This document shows positions 1-6,197 of a stretch of DNA of 8,138 nt, piece after piece. Every line of letters begins with the position of its first letter. The stretch's first letter is position 1. The notes beneath the pieces were generated by a model. That model worked only from the letters and a program-made list of their open reading frames with translations, had not been told where the DNA came from and made no database searches. Location: assembly GCA_030746455.1 (NCBI GenBank), contig JASLMQ010000674.1:1-8138 (forward strand), written 5' to 3'. The position numbers were made by a program, and so were the translations under genes. This DNA comes from Candidatus Latescibacterota bacterium (lineage in GTDB: Bacteria > Latescibacterota > UBA2968 > GCA-2709665).

Positions 1-1805
1 ACGTCGTCAATCCCGTCCCGCACCTGGAATCCTGCGGAGAGGCCATCGAGTGCTTCAGGTCGATCTTCAGCAAGCTGAAGAGCCCGCTGCACGTCATCCC
101 GGGAAACCACGACATCGGTGATAAACCGGTGGACTGGATGCCGGCCTCGAACGTCAACGATCGGTTCATCCGGCACTACGAAGAGAACCACGGCCGGCAC
201 TACAGCTTGATCGCGCACCGGGGCTGCCGATTCGTCTTCCTGAACGCCCAGCTCTTCAACTCCGGACATCAGGCGGAGCGAGAGCAGCAGTGTTGGCTTG
301 AATCCGAGCTCGAGGCGTCGGGGGGCCAGCGCTCGTTCGTCTTCATGCATTACCCGCCGTTCATCACACATCCCGATGAAGACACCAACTATGACAACCT
401 GGACGAACCCGCAAGGACATGGCTGCTCGAGATCTTGGCCAAGCACAAGGTCACGGCCCTCTACGCCGGCCATGTCCACAACTTAATGTTCAACCGGTAC
501 GGAGATCTGGACCTCTACGTACTCCCGTCGACCTGCTTCGTGAGACACGACTATGCCGAGATGTTCCGTGACCGGCCCGCTGATGAGTACGGACGGAACG
601 ACGCGTCGAAACTCGGGCTGTTCATCGTCAGAGTCTACGAAGACGGCCAGGTGAATCGGTTTGTCCGGTCCAACGGGGCTACGCTCGGACCGGATGAGGT
701 TCCCGGCTCGTCCGTTGCGTCACTGCACAGCCTGCACAGCGACGAATGTACGGCTGCCCCGGTCGGCCTCGAGCTCCGGCACCCCTGGACCGAAGAGATG
801 GATATCCCCGCCAGCGGGGCCATCGAGGAGTTCGGGAGGAAACGGGTACGGAACGACTACCCCCTCTTCGCCCTGTGGGAGATGGGGGCAGCCGCATTCA
901 GGCTGCCGCTCCAGGACCTTCTGGATCCCGGGACTCGCGCCCGGATCGAGGCGATGGCGGCCAGGGGACAGCGCTTCCGATTCTACGCCTACGGCGTTCC
1001 GACCGAAGCCGCACTGGACTCGATATCGGGAAACCGAAGTCAGGTCGACGCCCTGGAGATCGCCCTCCGGCCGGATCGGCTGGATGCATCCTTACCCCGG
1101 ATGCAGGACCTCCACGAGGAGACAGGCGTTCCATCCCTCCTCTCCTTTATGAGATCCGGGGAGGGGCACGGCGGACGGGCAACCTACAAGCACTTGGTGG
1201 ACCACGGATTCCTTCCCAATGAAGGAGAAGTATTGGGGCACCTGTTTGGCCGACCCGACGTGAGGCGGGCCTTCCAGGGCGCCCTGTTCCGCGTGAACCT
1301 CGATCGGCCGCCCCTGGAGAGCCTCGAGTCGATCGCAGCAGTTGTGCGAGACCTGGGCATCCGCACAAGCGTCATGCTTCGGATTGCCGCCAACAGCCTG
1401 GCCGAGTCCAACACAGACGATCGTGCCATCTGCTGCCGCGTGGCTGAGACCCTGGCAGCCGCCCACCTCCTCCAGAGCCTGGATGTCTTCTTCGACACCC
1501 TCATCGACGTGGATCGAAGCTACTTCGCTCGGAACGGGTTCTACGACCGGCTGTGCAATCCCCGATCGTCGGCCCACGTCTTCCGGCATCTGAACACGCT
1601 CCTTCAGCACCATCCGCCAGACTCCGTCACCAGGGATGGCTCATCACTGAGAATCTCGAGCGGTGAGATCGAGATGGTTCTTGCGGTGGATGGATCGGGG
1701 TTGGCCGATCTCGAGGGGGAGAGGCTCGACCTGCTCACCGGGGAAATCGTCCCGCACGAGGCCGGTGCCACGCATAGCTGGCCGACCCTGGTGTTCTCGC
1801 GGTGA
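1..1805 (+). CDS. Metallophosphoesterase fused to a TIM-barrel-like C-terminal region (5' end outside window)
   Basis: The reading frame is open from base 3, so the gene starts upstream; the GTG at 129 is internal. About 600 residues are visible. The first third is a calcineurin-like phosphoesterase, which hydrolyses phosphate esters using two metals. It shows GNHD (102-113), a metal-binding His in the MHYPPF segment (codon 348-350) and GHVH (468-479). The early D-x-H and GDxxD-type motifs would lie before the window. From about 765 to the end the protein is different. Alternating strands and helices, a segment near 1495 with FFDTLIDVDRSYF, a following FYDRL.NPRSSAHVFRHLN stretch, and a terminal LLTGE... 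segment recall glycoside-hydrolase TIM barrels followed by a beta-sandwich. The metal motifs are seen directly. The barrel assignment is pattern recognition, and I cannot name its catalytic acids. The substrate is unknown. A 326-nt promoter-bearing gap separates it from the next gene, so it is probably a separate transcription unit. Confidence 0.85.
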   Translation, partial: VVNPVPHLESCGEAIECFRSIFSKLKSPLHVIPGNHDIGDKPVDWMPASNVNDRFIRHYEENHGRHYSLIAHRGCRFVFLNAQLFNSGHQAEREQQCWLESELEASGGQRSFVFMHYPPFITHPDEDTNYDNLDEPARTWLLEILAKHKVTALYAGHVHNLMFNRYGDLDLYVLPSTCFVRHDYAEMFRDRPADEYGRNDASKLGLFIVRVYEDGQVNRFVRSNGATLGPDEVPGSSVASLHSLHSDECTAAPVGLELRHPWTEEMDIPASGAIEEFGRKRVRNDYPLFALWEMGAAAFRLPLQDLLDPGTRARIEAMAARGQRFRFYAYGVPTEAALDSISGNRSQVDALEIALRPDRLDASLPRMQDLHEETGVPSLLSFMRSGEGHGGRATYKHLVDHGFLPNEGEVLGHLFGRPDVRRAFQGALFRVNLDRPPLESLESIAAVVRDLGIRTSVMLRIAANSLAESNTDDRAICCRVAETLAAAHLLQSLDVFFDTLIDVDRSYFARNGFYDRLCNPRSSAHVFRHLNTLLQHHPPDSVTRDGSSLRISSGEIEMVLAVDGSGLADLEGERLDLLTGEIVPHEAGATHSWPTLVFSR

Positions 1806-1928
1806 GACTCGCTGTCCCTCCCGTTTAGGCATGCGCCACCTCCCCGGGTCCTAGCCGATCCTGAGCTTGGATCTGAGTATCCTCCGTGGTATCCCAATCC
1901 GTATCTGAAGAGGCGCCCGACCTGCTCC

Positions 1929-1958
1929 TTGACAACGGGTACCTCGGGAGGCTAGATT
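1929..1958 (+). promoter_or_regulatory. Sigma-70-type promoter for the downstream operon
   Basis: A perfect -35 hexamer TTGACA (1929-1934) is followed after 18 nt by TAGATT (1953-1958), which matches 4 of 6 positions of TATAAT. Transcription would start near 1965, giving a leader of about 165 nt before the TTG start at 2132. The spacer contains CCTC-GG-GAGG (1942-1951), a short near-palindrome that could be an operator half or chance. An additional TATGAT at 1970-1975 has no matching -35. The position, just upstream of a run of co-directional genes, supports the call. Confidence 0.55.
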
Positions 1959-2047
1959 GCGATCGTGACTATGATCAGACCGTTCTGACTGCATCCAGGT
2001 AAGGCATCGCTTCCCGGGTCGGAAGAAGCACGCCTATGGCCTAGACT

Positions 2048-2092
2048 GAACCCAGCCCACGGTCTTCTGGTGAGGATCACCGGGCTGGGTTC
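2048..2092 (+). promoter_or_regulatory. Perfect 11-bp inverted repeat in the operon leader
   Basis: GAACCCAGCCC (2048-2058) pairs without mismatch with GGGCTGGGTTC (2082-2092). Inside the 23-nt loop, GGTGA-GGA-TCACC (2069-2081) forms a second hairpin directly next to the 3' arm, leaving a 10-nt bulge. No T-run follows, so it is not a classical intrinsic terminator. It sits in the predicted transcript 39 nt before the start codon. Possible roles are an attenuator, an mRNA-stability element, a protein-binding RNA or an operator; the sequence does not decide between them. Confidence 0.55.
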
Positions 2093-2117
2093 GTGCGTTC
2101 TGTCCGTCGATCCGAAT

Positions 2118-2134
2118 GGAGGGTCGGTGAATTG
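2118..2134 (+). promoter_or_regulatory. Ribosome binding site that fixes a TTG start
   Basis: GGAGGG (2118-2123) lies 8 nt before TTG at 2132. The frame also opens at GTG 2093, but that codon abuts the 11-bp hairpin arm, has no SD, and would add 13 residues that do not look like the family. Starting at 2132 gives (M)RYKPDWEDARKRLTALW, the usual beginning of this protein group. Confidence 0.75.
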
Positions 2135-3190
2135 AGGTACAAGCCGGATTGGGAGGACGCCCGAAAACGCCTGACCGCCCTCTGGAATCACGACCTGGTG
2201 GACCGGCCGTGCATCGCCGTCACCGCGCCCAACGGCAGGTCTGTCGACCGTCCTCCCGCACCTGCCTCTGCCCACCAGAAATGGCTGGACCCCGATTGGG
2301 TGCTGCGTGACCTCACTGCACGAATCGAGAGCACGTGGTGGGGCGGCGAGGCGCTTCCCTCGTATCTCCTGATGGGGGGATGGGTCCTCTGCCTTGGAGG
2401 AACACCAAAGCTGGAGATGCGGACGATATGGTACGACACCGTTGAGGTGGACTATTCGAGCCCCCCGCCTTTCCGCTACGTCGACGATGACAACTGGGTG
2501 AAAACCCACGCCTATCTGTACGAGGCCGCGGCTGACCTGGCAGGTCAGAATGACTTCTCCCTCGGCAGGCCCTGCGCCCTTCCGGCCAACGACATCCTGT
2601 CCATGGTCATGGGAGCGGAGACATTCCTCCTTGCCCTGAAGGATCATCCCGAGTGGATGCGTGATGCCCTGATCACGGCCGCCCGCGAGCAATGCCGCGT
2701 CCGCAAGGACCTGCGCAGTCGGATCCAGGACAAGCATGACTTCTGGTATACCAATGGTGGGTTCATGCCGTTCTGGGGTCCTGAGCCGTTTTTCGGCACC
2801 CAATCCGATGTATCCTGCATGCTCGCCCCCGAGATGTTCGAGGAGTTCATCGTCCCGGAGTTCGAAATCCAGGCTGAAGCCTTTGGCCATATGTGGTACC
2901 ACCTGGATGGGTGCGATGCATATCACCACCTGCCGCGCCTCTTGTCTCTGCCCTTTCTTCGGGTGATGCAGTACACCGCATCACCCCACGAGCCGCCCAA
3001 CGGGCCGGATCACCTTGATCTCTATCGGAGGATCCAGTCCGCCGGGAAGATCGTGCATGTTCGGGTGACCAAGGAGAATGTCGAGCCGCTGGTGAGGAAC
3101 CTCGATCCCACACGTCTCATGCTGGACACGAGCTGCGACAGCGTTGCCGAGGGCGAGGCCTTGCTGGAGGCCTCGGAAGACTGGATCTAG
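2132..3190 (+). CDS. UroD-like methyltransferase-family protein A
   Basis: A protein of 352 residues with a TTG start. The N-terminus (YKPDWEDARKRLTALWNHDL, then DRPCIAVTAP) and the YHLDG segment at residues 256-260, followed by a segment ending in DLYRRIQSAGKIVHV, match the large non-haem branch of the uroporphyrinogen-decarboxylase/cobalamin-independent methionine synthase-like superfamily. These are cytoplasmic TIM barrels, many of which are thought to move methyl groups between small molecules, corrinoids and thiols. No H-x-C zinc motif is visible. Cys261 follows the HLDG motif in HLDGCDA, where as I recall relatives usually have HLDGPGA. Length is normal for the group and I see no frameshift. 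It is the first gene after the promoter at 1929, and the next start is 44 nt downstream. It is not expected to be the haem-pathway HemE because the typical HemE motifs are absent. The family call is confident; the reaction is unknown. Confidence 0.85.
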   Translation: MRYKPDWEDARKRLTALWNHDLVDRPCIAVTAPNGRSVDRPPAPASAHQKWLDPDWVLRDLTARIESTWWGGEALPSYLLMGGWVLCLGGTPKLEMRTIWYDTVEVDYSSPPPFRYVDDDNWVKTHAYLYEAAADLAGQNDFSLGRPCALPANDILSMVMGAETFLLALKDHPEWMRDALITAAREQCRVRKDLRSRIQDKHDFWYTNGGFMPFWGPEPFFGTQSDVSCMLAPEMFEEFIVPEFEIQAEAFGHMWYHLDGCDAYHHLPRLLSLPFLRVMQYTASPHEPPNGPDHLDLYRRIQSAGKIVHVRVTKENVEPLVRNLDPTRLMLDTSCDSVAEGEALLEASEDWI

Positions 3191-3234
3191 CGCACAGGAC
3201 TGAGATCTGAGCCGACCCATCAAGGAGGGAAGAA

Positions 3235-3429
3235 ATGGATACAGTCGAGAAGGCGATCGAGTCCGCATACACAGCCCAGATCAGTGGCTTGTACAAGGTT
3301 CTCATCCAAGGATTTGCTAGGGCCAAGAGCAATGCCCAGAAGAAGACCGAGGCTCAGGACAAGTTTAGAAGAGGTCTTACATTTGCGGCAGAGGTACGCG
3401 ACAGCGCAAGAGCGGCTGCCGGTCTGTGA
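3235..3429 (+). CDS. Small 64-residue hypothetical protein, helical
   Basis: Not recognised. The ATG is preceded by AAGGAGGG (3222-3229) with a 5-nt gap, the best ribosome site in the window, which makes a real gene likely despite its size. The protein is probably entirely alpha-helical. A mixed hydrophobic first half (residues 1-27, including ISGLYKVLIQGF) is followed by a strongly basic, Gln/Lys/Arg-rich stretch (KSNAQKKTEAQDKFRRG, residues 31-47) and an Ala-rich end. There is one weak hydrophobic stretch but no clear membrane segment, signal peptide, Cys or metal motif. It lies between UroD-like protein A (44 nt) and the propeller gene (39 nt), so it is probably co-transcribed. GC is about 54 % by hand count, lower than its neighbours, with AGA AGA and TTT codons that are unusual here. 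It could be a subunit, an adaptor or a translationally boosted regulator, but nothing shows which. Confidence 0.7.
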   Translation: MDTVEKAIESAYTAQISGLYKVLIQGFARAKSNAQKKTEAQDKFRRGLTFAAEVRDSARAAAGL

Positions 3430-3468
3430 TCCGTATATCGTACCTGAGAGCTTTCGTATGGCAGGATC

Positions 3469-4956
3469 ATGGATGAATTGACGACGAGGCGCGGAGAATC
3501 CATCCTGAGCGGACGGGCGCCCCAAACGACACTGGGCGGAGCCGTCAATCCGGTTGTCGATGAAGAGAGCACCGTCTACACCGGGATGTGTCCACGCAAC
3601 GGCTCCTCCCCCATGTGGTGCTACGGCAACACCTGCATCGTCCGGATCGATGATGATGTGTTCGTGAGCGGTCAGCAGAAGCTCGAGGAGCACGATCCCC
3701 CGAACGACTGTCGATGGACGCTCTATCGGAAGACGGCCAGCGGCTGGGAGCTCCAGCAGACGGACCAGGTTGGCCGGACCCGCGAGCCCTGTCCTCTGGC
3801 CACGCTCCCCGGCAGACGGCTGTACCTCTCGGGCAACCCCACGTTGCTCGGGCCGAAGGCAGCCGGGGGAGGCCCGGCGAGGCCGGAGATTCTCGCCTTT
3901 AACGCTGATGATCCCCGGGCTCCGTACCGGACGCTGCTACCGGAGTGGGGCGGTGCCCCCGCATTCAGTGAGCATTCATACCGGTCGTTCGCGGCAGACG
4001 CAGACCGTGGCGAGCTGATCCTGTTCCAGAATGTCGGTTACACGCACGCCGAATGGGCCTTGCTCGACAGGGGTGAGATGTGGCACACCGGAAGACTGTG
4101 CTGGCCACCGTATGAGGACACACGCATGACCCCCTACGGCGCCACCCGCGCGCGCGTGAACTACCCGGTGGTGCTGTTGAAGCACCGTTCCGTACATTTC
4201 TGTGGGGCAGCCGCTTTCGACACATGGAGCCGGGTTAACACCCCGGAGCTGGCCGGTCGCCGGTTCGGCAACCGGTTCCGACGCCTCTACTACACCTGGA
4301 CCGACGACGTCACCAAGGCCGAGTTCCGTGATTGGGTCGAGATCGACAACACCTTCGATGACGGGGGCTGGATTTTCGCCGGTGATCTCCACCTCTCCCC
4401 CGATGGCGTGGTACACCTGCTCTGGTACAGGGCACCCATCAACCGGCGCTTCCGCGACGAGCACTTCCCCGACATCGTGCGCAGGTACGCCATCTGTTAC
4501 GCCCGGATCCTCAACGGAGAGGTGATCCTCCAGAAGGACCTTGTCCAAGCCGGCGAGGGCATCTCCGATGTCGTCCCGACCGAAATCGAGGCCGAAGACA
4601 GCGTTCTGGGATGGAAGATCAAGGGCCAGGAAGTCGTAGAAGACCCGATTAGCACATCGCGCTTCCAGGCCACGCCCGATGGCCGGCTCTTTGTCGTCTA
4701 CTACGTGAGTGGAACCGGACCGGACGGTACCGCCGTCTCCGAGAATCGAATCCTCGAGATCGGCGCCGACGGCGCAGTGTCCAATCCCGTCACGATACCC
4801 CTGGCACACCCCCTGACAGAATACTTCACGGCCACGCCCAGGGCCGGCTGCAGACCGTCGTCCACCATCGACCTTCTGGGCTACCGGAGGGGTGATTTCG
4901 GGCTGTCTGCGAACTTGCCAACCACCCTCAGCTATGCCCGTGTACGGGTGAAGTAG
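3469..4956 (+). CDS. BNR/sialidase-like beta-propeller protein
   Basis: A protein of 495 residues with repeated beta-strand segments and PDG-type turns typical of BNR-like propellers, for example ADADRGELILF near residue 177, LSPDGVVHLLWY at 309-320 and TPDGRLFVVYY near 402. Aromatic and Arg residues are abundant (TREPCPL, SEHSYRSF, RARVNYP), as in sugar-binding propellers, but I cannot see an intact set of sialidase catalytic residues (Arg triad, Tyr/Glu pair) with certainty. Relatives in environmental bacteria are annotated as BNR-repeat or hypothetical proteins and may bind or cleave glycans. The N-terminus is polar, with no signal peptide, so a cytoplasmic place is likely. The start is ATG 3469; the nearest SD-like AGGA (3463-3466) is only 2 nt away, and the in-frame TTG at 3478 would be better spaced, so the true start may be three codons later. 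It sits mid-operon, 45 nt before the SGNH gene. Confidence 0.75.
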   Translation: MDELTTRRGESILSGRAPQTTLGGAVNPVVDEESTVYTGMCPRNGSSPMWCYGNTCIVRIDDDVFVSGQQKLEEHDPPNDCRWTLYRKTASGWELQQTDQVGRTREPCPLATLPGRRLYLSGNPTLLGPKAAGGGPARPEILAFNADDPRAPYRTLLPEWGGAPAFSEHSYRSFAADADRGELILFQNVGYTHAEWALLDRGEMWHTGRLCWPPYEDTRMTPYGATRARVNYPVVLLKHRSVHFCGAAAFDTWSRVNTPELAGRRFGNRFRRLYYTWTDDVTKAEFRDWVEIDNTFDDGGWIFAGDLHLSPDGVVHLLWYRAPINRRFRDEHFPDIVRRYAICYARILNGEVILQKDLVQAGEGISDVVPTEIEAEDSVLGWKIKGQEVVEDPISTSRFQATPDGRLFVVYYVSGTGPDGTAVSENRILEIGADGAVSNPVTIPLAHPLTEYFTATPRAGCRPSSTIDLLGYRRGDFGLSANLPTTLSYARVRVK

Positions 4957-4961
4957 CGCCC

Positions 4962-4975
4962 GATCGCGTTCGATC
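4962..4975 (+). repeat. Short GATCG inverted repeat between genes
   Basis: GATCG-CGTT-CGATC forms a 5-bp stem with a 4-nt loop just after the propeller gene's stop codon. There is no T-run, so termination is unlikely. It may be a minor mRNA-processing or stability hairpin, or chance. Confidence 0.25.
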
Positions 4976-5001
4976 TGCCTCGGAAGGACAACGCAGAGAG
5001 C

Positions 5002-5586
5002 ATGTCTGATTCTCCCAGGCTTCTGCTCCTCGGCGATTCCATACGCATGAGCTATCAGCCTCACGTCGCGCGCCTGCTCGACGGCAAAGCCGAGGTCCTC
5101 GGTCCAGCGGACAACTGTCAGTACAGCCTCTACACCCTCTCCTCGCTGGACAGATGGATTGGCGCGCTAGGACAGCCCGACATCGTACACTGGAACAACG
5201 GGATACACGATTCGGGGCACAATCCCAACCGCAGTCCGGTGCAGATCCCGATCGATATGTACCGAGCGAATCTCGAATTCATTCTGGACCGCCTGGCAGC
5301 CATAGCCAACCGGATCATCTGGGCCACCATCACGCCCGTGCACCCCAACCGGCCCTTCCGCGAGACGGAGTGGTCGTGGCTCAACGAGGAAATCGACCAG
5401 TACAACGCCGTTGCCCGAGAACTCATGGAAGCACGTAGTGTTCCCATCGATGATTTGCATACGCTGGTCCGGAACAACCTGGACGAGTTCCTCAGCGACG
5501 ATCAGCTGCACCTATCCGAGGCCGGGCAGGAAGCCTGTGCGCAGGCGGTGGTCGAGTCGGTATCGCCCTACCTGGCGACACAGTGA
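5002..5586 (+). CDS. SGNH/GDSL-family hydrolase
   Basis: A protein of 194 residues with the expected SGNH blocks. Block I is LLLLGDSIR, with the nucleophile Ser13. Block III is HWNNGIHD (63-70), with an oxyanion Asn, probably Asn65. Block V is D167-x-x-H170 within SDDQLHLSEAG. These enzymes are serine esterases or lipases that often remove acetyl or other acyl groups from sugars or small molecules. The length is that of a compact single-domain SGNH enzyme and all catalytic positions are present. No signal peptide is visible, since the start runs straight into the first core strand, so the substrate is probably intracellular. The ribosome site is weak (AAGGA at 4984-4988, 13 nt from ATG). The stop codon overlaps the putative GTG of the next gene, suggesting translational coupling. 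Function as an esterase is likely; the substrate is unknown. Confidence 0.85.
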   Translation: MSDSPRLLLLGDSIRMSYQPHVARLLDGKAEVLGPADNCQYSLYTLSSLDRWIGALGQPDIVHWNNGIHDSGHNPNRSPVQIPIDMYRANLEFILDRLAAIANRIIWATITPVHPNRPFRETEWSWLNEEIDQYNAVARELMEARSVPIDDLHTLVRNNLDEFLSDDQLHLSEAGQEACAQAVVESVSPYLATQ

Positions 5587-6170
5587 AAGGGAGAGAATTG
5601 GAAGCCGATCCAAAACGCTTGGAGGCAGATCCAGAACGTATCGAGCAGCTGGCGGATGAACGAAGGGAAGAGAACTGGGAATTCCGGGAGTTCCTGAAGG
5701 GCCTCGACGTCGAGGTACAGGAGTTCGACGCCATCGTTCACAAGCACCACGAGGAAGTCTCGAGTCAGATCGACTGCCGCGCGTGCGCCAATTGCTGCCG
5801 CGAGGCCTCCCCGGTCCTGACGGAGCCCGATATGTCCCGCCTGGCAGCCGCGCTCGGGGTTTCGGCGCCTGCCCTTGTCGAGCGCTACCTGGAACCCGAT
5901 GAGCACGAGACGGCCGGTTTCGTGTTCCGCGATGCCCCCTGTCCCTTCCTGTCGGACAACCTGTGTGCCGTCTACGAATCCCGGCCAAAGGACTGCAGGT
6001 CCTACCCCCACCCTCAGGACGAGGAGATGGCCTTTCACCTGATACAGGTCGTGGAGAACTGCTCGATATGCCCAATCGTGTACCATGTCTTCGAGCGCAT
6101 GAAGGAGGAGCTTTGGAACATTCCCTACGAGGACTGGGAAGACGAATGGGAAGACTCCCCTGAACAGTGA
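5583..6170 (+). CDS. YkgJ-family CxxCxxCC cysteine-cluster protein
   Basis: A protein of 195 residues. Cys65, 68, 71 and 72 form the C-x2-C-x2-CC signature. They are followed by CPFL..N.C (120, 128), VYESRP, and CRSYP (Cys138), then NCSIC (160, 163). This is the pattern of the YkgJ/UPF0153 family, proteins thought to bind zinc or an iron centre; their biochemical role is poorly defined. Before the cluster is a charged helical arm that opens with a short tandem repeat, EADPKRLE then EADPERIE (residues 7-21). The C-terminus is very acidic and Trp-rich (EDWEDEWEDS). The GTG at 5583 overlaps the SGNH stop in GTGA but lacks an SD. TTG at 5598 has GGGAGAG (5589-5595) just upstream and may be the true start, removing five residues. 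It is clearly part of the operon, and its role in it is unknown. It could serve as a metal or Fe-S accessory protein for a neighbouring enzyme, which is inference. Confidence 0.85.
   Translation: MKGRELEADPKRLEADPERIEQLADERREENWEFREFLKGLDVEVQEFDAIVHKHHEEVSSQIDCRACANCCREASPVLTEPDMSRLAAALGVSAPALVERYLEPDEHETAGFVFRDAPCPFLSDNLCAVYESRPKDCRSYPHPQDEEMAFHLIQVVENCSICPIVYHVFERMKEELWNIPYEDWEDEWEDSPEQ
5589..5600 (+). promoter_or_regulatory. Alternative SD and TTG start for the cysteine-cluster gene
   Basis: GGGAGAG (5589-5595) precedes TTG 5598 by a short gap of 2 to 5 nt depending on the paired bases. The competing GTG at 5583 has no SD but overlaps the previous stop codon. Both give the same frame. Confidence 0.4.
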
Positions 6171-6197
6171 GATTCGAAGCTTCTGGGAATGATTCGG

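Larger units (their letters stand above)
1806..2131. other. Intergenic region with promoter and structured leader
   Basis: These 326 bases contain no convincing gene. Frames are short, and a long minus-strand frame here is only the shadow of the downstream gene. The first half holds a weak hairpin (GATCC-7 nt-GGATC, 1857-1873) with no T-run. The second half holds a promoter (1929-1958), a small CTTCC-6 nt-GGAAG hairpin (2010-2025), a perfect 11-bp inverted repeat (2048-2092) and the SD of the next gene. I saw no recognisable riboswitch consensus. In particular, I found no clear cobalamin-riboswitch box, which I looked for because the downstream genes may use corrinoids. Confidence 0.7.

Noticed and set aside
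661..1222. Overlapping + strand frames of 163 and 158 residues
   Set aside because: Out-of-frame Arg/Pro/Ser-rich shadows inside the phosphoesterase fusion, which reads through without interruption.
1857..1873. GATCC/GGATC hairpin as terminator of the phosphoesterase gene
   Set aside because: Only a 5-bp stem and no T-run follows; too weak to call a terminator.
2093..2131. GTG start at 2093 giving a longer UroD-like protein A
   Set aside because: No SD, abuts the hairpin arm, and the added residues do not fit the family; TTG 2132 has GGAGGG at 8 nt.
1965..2131. Cobalamin riboswitch in the leader
   Set aside because: Looked for because the downstream genes may use corrinoids, but no clear B12-box or matching helix arrangement is visible.
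1952..2929. 325-residue open frame on the minus strand
   Set aside because: It lies opposite the UroD-like gene, has no recognisable domain and no supporting ribosome site; long antisense frames are expected in GC-rich coding DNA.
3976..5064. 362-residue open frame on the minus strand
   Set aside because: Antisense shadow of the propeller gene; repetitive Gly/Val/Asp composition without a fold signature, while the + strand frame has clear propeller motifs.
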